Below are positions 8,269 through 16,300 of a DNA stretch of 16,995 bases, in pieces; within the stretch, counting starts at the first letter, position 1; every line of letters starts with the position of its first letter. The stretch covers positions 1-16,995 of the forward strand of contig DHXU01000005.1 of NCBI GenBank assembly GCA_002413835.1, written 5' to 3'. The stretch comes from Candidatus Saccharibacteria bacterium UBA5148. Its GTDB lineage: Bacteria > Patescibacteriota > Saccharimonadia > Saccharimonadales > UBA4665. A program made the position numbers and the translations under genes. The notes under the pieces are model-generated. The model was not told the DNA's origin. It saw only the letters and a list, made by a program, of their open reading frames with translations, and made no database searches.

Positions 8269-9227
8269 ATTTCCTCGTCCTTGCTCACAACGTAGAGTGG
8301 CCGGTTGGCAACCTCGCCGTGGATATTAGCAATGTACAGGGCGATCAGGCCGAGAGATGACAGGACGATGCCAATCGCGAACAGTACGAGCATGCCGAGT
8401 AGCGCCGTACCGGTGATTTTCAGCCCCCACGGATCGGCCATCAGATAGACTTCTATGTACGTAAACAGGCCCGCCAGACCGAAGAAAACCATGAATATTG
8501 TTCCGACATAGCCGGCCAGCCGCAGCGGGAATAGGCTGTGGGTGGTGACGCTATTGAGTGCCAGTTTGACCAGCTTTTTGGTGCTGTAGCTGGGCTGGCC
8601 ATGGGCCCGTTCGCGGGTCTCGAAACGGACATAGCCCCGTTTGAATCCCAGCCAGTCTATCAGGCCGCGGGTGATGCGCTGCCTCTCGGTAAACTTACGG
8701 AATGCTACCACGACCTTACGGTCGAGCAACCGGAAATCCGTAGAATGCGGTACTATCTTGGTCTCCGAAATGCGGTTCATTATCTTATAAAACACTTCGG
8801 AACCCAGCTTTTTGATGGGATTGCCGTGCCCGTCAGTATTGCGGACACCGATGACCACCTCATAGCCTTTTTCCCATTCCTCGATAAACGTCGGAATGGT
8901 ATCGATTGGGTGCTGTAAGTCGGCATCGAGGATAATAACTGCGTCACCACGTGATGCCTCAATGCCAGCAGTCGTGGCTATTTCCTTACCAAAATTGCGG
9001 GACAGCTGGATGAGTTGGATGCCTATATTTTTGTTATCTTTTACCTCATCTGCCAGCGATTCGATGACGGCTACCGAATTATCAGAGCTGCCATCGTCCA
9101 CGAAAATAAGTTCAAACCGGTACGAAACGGTTCGGGCCATCTTCGCCAGTTCGTGAAAGAACAGCAGGACATTTTCTGCTTCATTATAAACAGGTGTCAC
9201 GACTGATATAACTGGCTTGCTAATCAA
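8265..9227 (-). CDS. GtrB/Dpm1-like polyprenyl-phosphate glycosyltransferase (GT2 with two membrane helices)
   Basis: The GT2 catalytic domain has V-T-P-V-Y-N-E (10-16), V-D-D-G-S-S-D (43-49), D-A-D-L-Q-H-P (101-107) and the Q-R-x-x-R-G motif (183-188). Two C-terminal membrane helices follow, at about 237-262 and 272-302. This is the layout of bactoprenol glucosyltransferase GtrB and ArnC/Dpm1-type enzymes, which load a sugar onto polyprenyl phosphate at the inner membrane face. Such a lipid-linked sugar is the donor GT-C enzymes use outside, and two GT-C-like genes lie downstream. The start is TTG at 9227, supported by GGGGAG (plus 9236-9241) with an 8-nt spacer; I see no better in-frame ATG. 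The stop overlaps the GT4 start by 4 nt. Length (320 aa) is normal for the family. Confidence 0.88.
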   Translation of the reverse strand: MISKPVISVVTPVYNEAENVLLFFHELAKMARTVSYRFELIFVDDGSSDNSVAVIESLADEVKDNKNIGIQLIQLSRNFGKEIATTAGIEASRGDAVIILDADLQHPIDTIPTFIEEWEKGYEVVIGVRNTDGHGNPIKKLGSEVFYKIMNRISETKIVPHSTDFRLLDRKVVVAFRKFTERQRITRGLIDWLGFKRGYVRFETRERAHGQPSYSTKKLVKLALNSVTTHSLFPLRLAGYVGTIFMVFFGLAGLFTYIEVYLMADPWGLKITGTALLGMLVLFAIGIVLSSLGLIALYIANIHGEVANRPLYVVSKDEEI

Positions 9228-9235
9228 ATTATCTG

Positions 9236-9241
9236 CTCCCC
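9236..9241 (-). promoter_or_regulatory. Ribosome binding site supporting a TTG start
   Basis: GGGGAG on the minus strand, 8 nt before the TTG at 9227, supports this rare start codon for the polyprenyl-phosphate glycosyltransferase. Confidence 0.6.
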
Positions 9242-9274
9242 TGTCAATTACTTACTACCCTCTTGTGCAGACTA

Positions 9275-10546
9275 CTACTTTAACGTAAAACCGGCCCTAT
9301 GGCCAGTCCAGCCCACTAGCCCGACCAGCATAATTCCGCTGCCAATGGCCAGCCCGCGTACCACCGCATCCGGTGAGCCATGGCTCAGCAACAGTGCGAT
9401 GATCGTCGCTATGGCTCCGAGGCCAACGTACAGCATAACCCATCCATGCCGTAGCGCTATATGATAATTCGCTATCAGGTTACAAACTGACATGGTCAAT
9501 ATCGCGGTACTGAGTAGCGGTAGCAGATGCGCGAAGGCATCATAGCGGGCGCCAAACAACACGTGAACAATCTGAGTCGGAAATATGGCGAATAACAGCG
9601 TCGCCGAACCGCCCAGGGCCAGCGTCATCATCAGGGCCCGTACGAGTAGTTTGCTATTGTCCCGCGGGGGCTGGCTGATCTTCACCGACGACAATAGCAC
9701 GATAGAGAAGGAACTGGTCAGAAACAGCACAATCCGCGATATGGTCGCAATACCGGCGTACTGCCCCGCCACCTCCGGCGAGAACAGGTATTTCACGATG
9801 GTGACGTCAGTGCTGTACTGCACCGTCGTGATAAGCGACACGAACAGCACCAGCCCGGCGTAGCGGGCCTGCGGCCGCAGTAGGTTCCAATCCGGACGCA
9901 CATTGCCGCGGTGTTTTACAAAGCCGAGCTTTCGGGCTTTGTAAACTGCATAGCTCAGGCCGATCAGCTGGGCGACCAGTATCCCCCCGGCCGCTCCGGA
10001 AGTTTTGAAGCCAACCAGCACGAGTACTGCCGAGACACCAATTTTACTAAAAGCCGTCAGCGCATTGGCAATTGTCGCTCCCAGGAAATCCCTTTTGCCA
10101 CGCAGGTATGCTCCCCGAAAGCCAGTCATTATGCCCGCCACCAGCACCAGCCCGATGATAATGAATGGCATCACCGATTCAAATTTTAGGGATGTCTTCA
10201 GAAATGGCGACAATATGGTGATCAGAACCAGAATGCCATACCCAATATAGAGCGTAAACTTCTCGAGTTCGCTGACCGTCCGGTTGACGACGTCGCTGTC
10301 TTTCTCGTTACTGATGATATTCGTCGAGACCAGCGTGATGACGCTGATGAATATGGTCATCTGCGTAAACAGCGATATCAAGACCTGCAGCTCACCAAAC
10401 GATTCCAGCGACAACATCCGACCCAACACCGGATAATACAGATAATTCAGGAAGGCAACAAAGAGCGAGCCCACGAAAAATATGGCGTTATGACGAATAA
10501 AATCGTTGGCGCGTGCCTGGCGCACTATGGTGGTAATCTTCTGCAT
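9275..10546 (-). CDS. Lipid-linked oligosaccharide flippase (Wzx/MOP superfamily)
   Basis: This is a polytopic membrane protein of about 423 aa with roughly 12 hydrophobic segments spread over its whole length. It has the N-terminal pattern N-A-I-F-F-V-G-S-L followed by Y-Y-P-V-L-G-R-M-L-S, typical of the Polysacc_synt/MOP flippase family. Members move undecaprenyl-diphosphate-linked glycans from the inner to the outer face of the cytoplasmic membrane. It is the first membrane gene of the glycan locus, 47 bp before the GtrB/Dpm1-like gene and 20 bp after the small exported protein gene. The ATG at 10546 is preceded directly by an in-frame GTG (10549); neither has a clear ribosome binding site. 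A MATE-type drug exporter is unlikely given the context. Confidence 0.82.
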   Translation of the reverse strand: MQKITTIVRQARANDFIRHNAIFFVGSLFVAFLNYLYYPVLGRMLSLESFGELQVLISLFTQMTIFISVITLVSTNIISNEKDSDVVNRTVSELEKFTLYIGYGILVLITILSPFLKTSLKFESVMPFIIIGLVLVAGIMTGFRGAYLRGKRDFLGATIANALTAFSKIGVSAVLVLVGFKTSGAAGGILVAQLIGLSYAVYKARKLGFVKHRGNVRPDWNLLRPQARYAGLVLFVSLITTVQYSTDVTIVKYLFSPEVAGQYAGIATISRIVLFLTSSFSIVLLSSVKISQPPRDNSKLLVRALMMTLALGGSATLLFAIFPTQIVHVLFGARYDAFAHLLPLLSTAILTMSVCNLIANYHIALRHGWVMLYVGLGAIATIIALLLSHGSPDAVVRGLAIGSGIMLVGLVGWTGHRAGFTLK

Positions 10547-10569
10547 CACCTACTAGTGTACTGTACTAA

Positions 10570-11124
10570 CTATGGACGAGGGAATGCGCCAGTGTAGCAG
10601 TGGCCGTCTGTGCTGCTGGTCAGGAATGACAAGTCGCGGGTTGCGGTAACAACGACACTATAACCACCGGCGACATCGGGTCCATAGGTGAATGTTTGGT
10701 CAATCTTGCCGGCATCCGAGGTAAACGTTTCTACGCCAGTAACATTGCCATTACCATCGGTGGAAGTTGTTTGAGTAAACGAGCCCTGCACCGAACCCAG
10801 ACTTGACACAGGTCCACCACCATAATTATTAGACACGCCGGTCCACGTACCACGTTCCGTCGTATACGTTACGCCAGCTTCCGTCCGAGAAGTTGTCGAA
10901 CGTGTCGTCTGCTCACCGGTAAAATACCCGCAGGCGTCCAGCGTGGTTGAGCTGCTACTAAAGACTTTTCCATTATTGACTGCCGGGGCTGCGAAGACTG
11001 GTGATGCGACCAAAGCCGCGCCCCCAAGCGTCATTACCGATAGGACTGTGGCCAGGGCTACATTAATCCGTGCCTTTGCCTTTGTAACACCTTGATAAAG
11101 CTTGTAGTTGGCTGCTCGTGACAT
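10570..11124 (-). CDS. Small exported protein of unknown function
   Basis: This 184-aa protein has a clear Sec signal peptide: basic residues at 3-19, a hydrophobic core about 21-40, and a likely signal peptidase site after V-F-A (residue 45). The mature part is rich in Thr, Ser and Gly with alternating beta-type stretches, and contains just two cysteines (Cys65 and Cys176). These could form one disulfide tying the ends together. I do not recognise a family. It has its own promoter and a GAGGGA ribosome binding site about 6 nt before the ATG. Its stop lies only 20 bp before the flippase start and no terminator is visible, so its promoter may also drive the glycan operon. Whether it works with the glycan genes is unknown. 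Confidence 0.8.
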   Translation of the reverse strand: MSRAANYKLYQGVTKAKARINVALATVLSVMTLGGAALVASPVFAAPAVNNGKVFSSSSTTLDACGYFTGEQTTRSTTSRTEAGVTYTTERGTWTGVSNNYGGGPVSSLGSVQGSFTQTTSTDGNGNVTGVETFTSDAGKIDQTFTYGPDVAGGYSVVVTATRDLSFLTSSTDGHCYTGAFPRP

Positions 11125-11153
11125 AGATGGTCCCTCAATAAGTTGATAAGACC

Positions 11154-11182
11154 GTTATACTCTTAAAATTACAGATGGTAAA
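11154..11182 (-). promoter_or_regulatory. Sigma70-type promoter for the exported protein and probably the glycan operon
   Basis: On the minus strand there is TTTACC (plus 11177-11182), a 17-nt spacer, then TATAAC (plus 11154-11159). Transcription would start near 11147, giving a leader of about 23 nt that contains the GAGGGA ribosome binding site. The spacing and leader length fit a housekeeping promoter well; the -35 box is only a partial match. Confidence 0.55.
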
Positions 11183-11219
11183 GTTTATTGCTCCGGCTAC
11201 TTAGCAGCTCGTTGGCGCT

Positions 11220-11245
11220 TATAGCTATACCCTGACAGCGTGTCA
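11220..11245. repeat. Short inverted repeats behind the fic gene
   Basis: The perfect 10-bp palindrome TATAGCTATA is at 11220-11229. TGACA-CGC-TGTCA, a 5-bp stem with a 3-nt loop, sits on the fic stop codon (about 11233-11245). Neither is followed by a T run, so they are not intrinsic terminators. They could be protein binding sites or chance, in the gap between fic and the exported protein gene. Confidence 0.3.
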
Positions 11246-11833
11246 CGTCCAAATTATTAGATCTCCGAGTAATCCGGCGAGCTTTGTCTCATCCCCGAAA
11301 TAGGCCGCGTTACAAGCCTCGATGTTTTTGCCAGGATCCATGCGCGTCCAGTCAAATTCATAGCCCTGCGACATGCCCAGTAACGTGAAGAAAGCTCTCT
11401 CGGTGCGGCCATTCCCCTCCCGGAATGGATGAATAAGATTAATTTCAGAATAATGGTGCGCCAATCGCGCGAGATATTCCAGCTTTGGAGGATGTGCGTC
11501 AACCAGTTCCTTCCGCAGCTCAGCAAACTTTTCTTCGCCCCATTTTTGAATAAATTCAGGCGGCGTAAACCGAGTGTTGTCCTTGGCGATATCCACCGTC
11601 CGTAACTCACCCGCCCAAGCATAGATTTTAGAGAACAATCGCCGATGTACTTTCTGTAAGTGAAAAAGATCGAGAGCGCCGGCAACCGGAGCCTCAGTCA
11701 AGAATTGGATTTCCGTTGTACTATAGTTGGCTTCCACGCGCTCCAATTCGTCTGGGTCTTTTATACCAAGTTTGTTGATAAGCGCGCCCGTTTTGGGGTC
11801 AGCATAAGGGTCTGGTTGCGCGTAATAATCCAT
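11243..11833 (-). CDS. Fic family AMP-transferase toxin (class I)
   Basis: This 196-aa Fic-domain protein has the complete active-site motif H-P-F-R-E-G-N-G-R-T at 135-144, with catalytic His135 and metal-binding Glu139. The family N-terminal pattern is present (A-D-P-K-T-G-A-L-I-N-K-L-G-I), as are K-I-Y-A-W-A-G-E-L-R-T (69-79) and a target-docking flap near 85-95. Fic proteins usually transfer AMP from ATP to a Thr, Tyr or Ser of a target; class I toxins such as VbhT modify DNA gyrase and topoisomerase IV. I see no inhibitory S/T-x-x-x-E-G/N motif inside this protein, but the adjacent antitoxin has one, which defines class I. The ATG lies 2 bp after the antitoxin stop (TAACGATG) with no ribosome binding site, so translation probably depends on the antitoxin. 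It looks intact and active. Confidence 0.92.
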   Translation of the reverse strand: MDYYAQPDPYADPKTGALINKLGIKDPDELERVEANYSTTEIQFLTEAPVAGALDLFHLQKVHRRLFSKIYAWAGELRTVDIAKDNTRFTPPEFIQKWGEEKFAELRKELVDAHPPKLEYLARLAHHYSEINLIHPFREGNGRTERAFFTLLGMSQGYEFDWTRMDPGKNIEACNAAYFGDETKLAGLLGDLIIWT

Positions 11834-11835
11834 CG

Positions 11836-12036
11836 TTATCGAACGGTGTGAGCGGAGGCAATCTGAATGTTCTCTTCGTGTGTTGCTTGACGAGCCTCCT
11901 GTAGTGTAATCTCACCGTTGGCATATCGCCGCATACGTTTTTTTGTTGCTCCAGATGGCTCTAAGCCCTCGATCCGTACTGAGGCCAAAGCGTTTTCCAT
12001 GGCACGTAGTTTTTCGGTTTTTGTTGGTTTATTCAT
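11836..12036 (-). CDS. VbhA/FicA-like antitoxin of the Fic toxin
   Basis: This 66-aa protein carries the inhibitory motif Ser19-Val-Arg-Ile-Glu23-Gly24, inside A-L-A-S-V-R-I-E-G-L-E-P-S. In class I systems this helix inserts its Glu into the Fic active site and pairs with its Arg, blocking productive ATP binding. The second half (Y-A-N-G-E-I-T-L-Q-E-A-R) matches the G-E-I-x-x-x-E-A pattern of the antitoxin VbhA domain. The gene directly precedes fic with a 2-bp gap, the usual antitoxin-first order. There is no ribosome binding site. Two TATAAT boxes just upstream suggest a leaderless or near-leaderless mRNA. Assignment rests on motif, length and pairing and is strong. Confidence 0.9.
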   Translation of the reverse strand: MNKPTKTEKLRAMENALASVRIEGLEPSGATKKRMRRYANGEITLQEARQATHEENIQIASAHTVR

Positions 12037-12042
12037 AGTCTT

Positions 12043-12056
12043 ATTATACCATTATA
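12043..12056 (-). promoter_or_regulatory. Tandem TATAAT boxes directly before the antitoxin gene
   Basis: The minus strand reads TATAAT-GG-TATAAT, with the proximal copy (plus 12043-12048) ending 6 nt before the ATG and the distal copy at plus 12051-12056. A start about 7 nt past the proximal box falls on the ATG itself, giving a leaderless mRNA; the distal one would leave a leader of about 7 nt. Neither has a good -35 box. The region is AT-rich, so chance matches are possible. Confidence 0.5.
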
Positions 12057-12071
12057 TTATTTTCATAGAAT

Positions 12072-12698
12072 CTATCTGGGCTCACCAGAATATGGTAAGG
12101 TGTCGCCTTCGTCATTTATCCACACCAGGTGGTAGCCGGCTTCATGCCTCTGCTCGCTTTCTTCCAGGACAAGCACGCGGTGTTCCTCGTCCCTCATTGT
12201 TTCCAACGCTCCCAAGGCATTGTCCCGTGCAATCGCCGCGCCAATAATCTTATGTGCTGGTAACGCCAGTCGTTGCTGCGGCCCGGCGGTGACATTCGTA
12301 ATTTCGTCATGATCGACAACTGCGCTAAATGTGGGTATCGGTTCACCGTCGCCGCGAATAATAGTTGCTGACAGACGGAAAAGACGGTGTTTACCATCAA
12401 GTCTAATCTTAACTTCCTTAGCGAAATCCTCAACGCCGGCAGTGCCCAGGAAATCCGGCAGCGCACCTCCATAGTCATTGAACGGCAGAATTAACTCCTT
12501 ATCCGCATGGTGAAAGAGCGGTAAGCCAATCATATGCCACGAGAGCCTGGCATGATTATCACAGACCTTCAGAACCCGCCTGCCCAGTTTGACCGGGTCA
12601 TCAGGCGGCGTCATGGTCAGCAAATCAAAGGCTCCTTGGCCGATCTGCCGGCTCACGTTCCGTTCAAATGTTTTTCGTTCAGCCGCTGCATTAACCAC
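12072..12698 (-). CDS. Hypothetical soluble protein (208 aa)
   Basis: I do not recognise this protein. It has no signal peptide or membrane segment, so it is probably cytoplasmic. It is mixed alpha/beta with many charged residues and histidines (for example L-F-H-H-A-D and V-V-D-H-D-E). The C-terminal third has E-E-H-R-V-L-V-L-E-E and G-Y-H-L-V-W-I-N-D-E-G-D. The start is GTG at 12698, supported by AAGGAG (plus 12704-12709) 5 nt before it. It lies 67 bp after orn and 35 bp before the antitoxin gene, on the same strand. Composition matches its neighbours. It could be a third partner of the Fic module or an independent gene; nothing in the sequence decides. Confidence 0.75.
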   Translation of the reverse strand: MVNAAAERKTFERNVSRQIGQGAFDLLTMTPPDDPVKLGRRVLKVCDNHARLSWHMIGLPLFHHADKELILPFNDYGGALPDFLGTAGVEDFAKEVKIRLDGKHRLFRLSATIIRGDGEPIPTFSAVVDHDEITNVTAGPQQRLALPAHKIIGAAIARDNALGALETMRDEEHRVLVLEESEQRHEAGYHLVWINDEGDTLPYSGEPR

Positions 12699-12765
12699 GG
12701 GTACTCCTTTGGGTTATAACCGAAGTATACGCCAAACTCACCTGGATAAAATTGCTCGCGCTTAG

Positions 12766-13317
12766 CTATTTCTTCGCGCCGAACCATTCCAAGTAATACT
12801 GCAGTTCGGCAATCGAAGCCTGTATGTCATCAAAGGCCCGGTGAGTTTCCTTCTTTTCGAACTCGACGCCGTATTTGACCTGCATGATCATCTTCAATGA
12901 TGAGACATCCATCATCCGGTAGTGCAGCACGGCGTCCACTTGCGGCCACCACTGTTTGATAAAATTACGGTCGTTGTGGATCGAATTGCCCGCCAGAACT
13001 GCCGGTTCGTCACCAAATTGGGCTTTGATAAAGCCCACCAGCTCGTGGATCACGTCCTTTTCCGGCTTGCCCTGCGTCCGGACGCGCTCAGTCAGTCCGC
13101 TCTTATCATGCTGCGCCTGGGCCCAGGGGTTCATGTGCTTCAGCTTACGGTCTGATTGTTTGATCAGGGCTTCGTAACTGGCTAGGGTCTTAAAATTAAA
13201 GTCAGTCACTTCAGCCGCGATCTCGATGATCACATCCTTGTTGACATCCAGCCCGGTCATTTCCAGGTCGACCCACAATAGCTTGGTGGGCGGCGCGTGT
13301 TTATCTATCTCACTCAT
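12766..13317 (-). CDS. orn: Oligoribonuclease (DEDDh 3'-5' exonuclease)
   Basis: This 183-aa protein is a close match to Orn in length and motifs. ExoI is L-L-W-V-D-L-E-M-T-G-L-D, with Asp17 and Glu19. ExoII is A-G-N-S-I-H-N-D-R-N-F-I, with Asp116. ExoIII is T-H-R-A-F-D-D-I, with His159 and Asp163/Asp164. Orn degrades 2-5 nt RNA fragments, especially dinucleotides, to mononucleotides in the cytoplasm, finishing RNA decay and clearing pGpG where cyclic di-GMP is used. It sits alone between the kelch protein gene and a hypothetical gene. A TATAAT box lies 7 nt before the ATG with no ribosome binding site, so its mRNA may be leaderless. All catalytic residues are present. Confidence 0.93.
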   Translation of the reverse strand: MSEIDKHAPPTKLLWVDLEMTGLDVNKDVIIEIAAEVTDFNFKTLASYEALIKQSDRKLKHMNPWAQAQHDKSGLTERVRTQGKPEKDVIHELVGFIKAQFGDEPAVLAGNSIHNDRNFIKQWWPQVDAVLHYRMMDVSSLKMIMQVKYGVEFEKKETHRAFDDIQASIAELQYYLEWFGAKK

Positions 13318-13324
13318 TACCGCT

Positions 13325-13330
13325 ATTATA
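13325..13330 (-). promoter_or_regulatory. TATAAT -10 box directly before orn
   Basis: A perfect TATAAT on the minus strand ends 7 nt before the orn ATG, with no Shine-Dalgarno sequence in between, as expected for a leaderless transcript. No good -35 box is seen at 16-18 nt. The remaining part of the gap (13318-13386) shows no T-run terminator for the kelch gene. Confidence 0.45.
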
Positions 13331-13386
13331 ACTGATTAATCGAGTAGCTTGTGCGCCGTCTTATATTTTGCCATCTCGGCCCGGAT

Positions 13387-16300
13387 TTACAGACAGGTAT
13401 CCAGTGCGCCGAGAGTGCCGGCCTGCAGTGTCTGACCGCCCCGCAGCCGGACGCTCGGATCAGGATGCGAGGCATTGTAGTTTATCGTGAACGACTGATC
13501 GTTTGATTGGGTGCCGTTGACATCGGCAAATGATCCACCGTAGGCACCGCCGGTTGATTCATCGATAATAATCGTGGCAAACACGTAGCGCGAGTTGACG
13601 GTCGTGCCGGTGCAGGCATCGGTGCCGGCACCCGGGTCACGAGCGTAATATGGTAAATTGCTGCCAAATGCGCCGTCGCTGCGAGCCGCCCGGTAGGTAA
13701 CGTTTGCGACGCTGGCTGGTAAATCACCGGTAAAGGTCATCGAGGTGATATTCCCAAACGTCCCGAGGTCGATCAGCTTGCTATAGCGGCCGACGCGGGC
13801 AATGCTGCTGACCGGGGCGTAACCGGCGTTGCCGGCACTGGTACCCGGCAGGAAGTATAAGTAGCCGTTGCCGGCGTAGGCCCTGTCGCCACCGACGGCC
13901 GTCGATCCATACGCCGTGTCATAATCCCAGCTCCCAATGTTGCCGTTATTGCTGATCGATGCCTTTTGAACGTCAGCATAGGTCGTCGATGACGCCACGT
14001 CCTTGCCGCCAATAATATACATGTAGCCATTGTAGGCGACAGCTGAGGTCATCCGCCCTGCCCCCTTAAACGGCGTGGTGTTCGACCAGCTACCGAGGCT
14101 AGCGTCGCCGGCGATCGCCGTTACCGCGACCGTCGAGTACGAAGCGCTGCTCGCCAGGCCACCACCGATAACGTAGAGGTAGCCGTTGTAGGCCACCACC
14201 GACGGCCGATAGGTCGCCACCGACAGGACCGTGCCCGATGACCACGAGCTAAAGTTGCCGGTCGATGTACTCGGAATAGCATACGAGACGGTCGTGATAC
14301 CGGTCGTCGTGGCGACCGTCTTGCCGCCCACCAGATATATGGCGCCCTGATAAGCGGCGATGCCGCCACTGTCCATGCCGGTACCGAGCGTCGCGGTCGC
14401 CACTGCCCAGTTGCCCAGCGTGCCGTCGGTGTGTATTGTCACGTATTCAGTACTTGTCTCGTCAGTACTACCATTTGACCCGGCCACAGCATACAGATAG
14501 GGGCCCGATGCGATCAAATGCGAGGCCGTTCGGGCAGTGTTCAGACTGCTGGTCGCTGTCCAGGTGCCCAGTGTGCCATCGGGGTTCATCTTGGCATAGT
14601 AGACATTGGCCTGGGGCGATGCTGCCGATGAAGTATAACCCCCCGCCAGATACAGGTAGCCATTGGCGGCTGCCACCGAAAACTGTTGCAGACTACTGAC
14701 AATCGTGGCACCTGTTGACCCCCAGGACGATTTAATATGGCCATTGCCACCGTTATTGATATCCGACGTTTCGACGGCCGTGGTCGCCGCCGTCGCATCA
14801 TTCCCTCCGAGGCTATACATCGTGCCGTTATATACCATACCGGTACGGTTGAAATAGGACGCTGATAGGGTGGCTGTGGCGCACCACTTGGCTCCGCAGC
14901 CGGCATCGGTGGCCAGCGTCCCATCATCGGCCGTGCGAGCATAGAGGCCAGTGGTGGAGGCACTCGACGTACTCGTGTTGGCTCCCCACATGTACAAATA
15001 ACCGTTGGAGTAGCCGGCCATCGCTTGGGTACGGCAGATAAATGGCGAGGTCAGGCTGGTCGCGGTCCATGAGGTGATCGTGCCGCTGCTGGTCATCGAT
15101 CCCGTCTCCATGATGGCACAACCACCACCGTCCCCACCAAGCATGTAGACATACGGCGCATTGACCACTACCACGTGGCCGGCGCGGCGGTTGTTCATTT
15201 CAGCCTGGGCACTCCAGGCACCCAGTGTACCGGCGCCGGCAATCGTCGACATCCGGACGTCGCTGCAGTACGTGCTGCTAACCGTCGAACAGGTTGTATT
15301 GGCGGACCCGTGAAAACCGCCGGCGACATACATTTTGCCGTTATAGGCCCAGGCGACATCTAGGAAACGGCCGGCCGGGAGAGCTGTCGTCAGTGCCCAG
15401 GTACCGAGGCTGCCATTACTATTGATGGCCACGTACTGGGTTTCAACCGAAGCTGAACCACCAGGACTACTGGCACTACCGCCGAGATAATACATAAATC
15501 CGTTGTAGGCGGTGGCCGCGCCGGCGGTACGCCGCGCCGCGCCGTTAAAGGTGCTGGTGCTGGACCAGCTGCCGATCGTACCGTCGGCATTGAGTGGCGC
15601 ATAGATCGTATCATTGTACGCGACGCCTGAGGCATTGGATACCGTCGTACCATTGTTGCCACCGAGTACGTAAATGTAACCATTATAGACAACCGAGGCA
15701 GCGTAGGTCCGTGCCGATGACAACGCCGTGTTTCCGGTTGTGGTGAACGACCGAGTAGTTCCCGGCGCACTGATCGCGGCGTACTGCGTATCGGCCAGCG
15801 AGGTCGAGCTGCCATTTATACCGCCGGTGATATACAAGAAGCCTTTGTAGGCAACTGAGGCCTGAGCGCTGCGGGCCGTGCTGAAGCTGGTGGTGGTGGC
15901 CCAGCTGCCGAGCGTACCGTCACCGTTGAGCTGGGTGTAAGTCGTATCACTGGAGGCACCGCCTGACGTCCCACCAGTCAGATACAGGTAGCCGTTGTAG
16001 ACGGCGGCGCCGAAGCTATATTTGTAGGTCCCGATCGCCGTCGAGGCCGTCCAGCTGCCGACGGTGCCGTCGCTGTTAATTGGCGCGTACTGCACATCGG
16101 TCTGCCCGCCGCTAAAGTTCACTGTCCCGGATATGACGTACAAAAAGTTATTGTAAGCCACCGTCTGGTGGCCAGTGCGGGCAGTCGTGAAACTAGTCGT
16201 CGTAGCCCAGGTGCCGATACTGCCGTCACCCTGCAGTGGCGCGTATTGCACCGCCGCCGTCACCGTCGAGCTACCGCCACCACAAGTACCACCGGTGCTG

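Noticed and set aside
9244..9256. TTGACA -35 box before the polyprenyl-phosphate glycosyltransferase
   Set aside because: A perfect TTGACA is present, but 16-18 nt downstream there is only ATTAGC-like sequence inside the gene and no -10 box, so it is not a usable promoter.
13318..13386. Intrinsic terminator after the kelch gene
   Set aside because: I found no stable hairpin followed by a T run here, nor in the other gaps; termination sites cannot be placed from sequence.
15390..15815. Other-frame open reading frames inside the kelch gene
   Set aside because: The repeat gene has an unbroken frame with clear repeat periodicity; the alternatives only reflect high GC and repeated codons.
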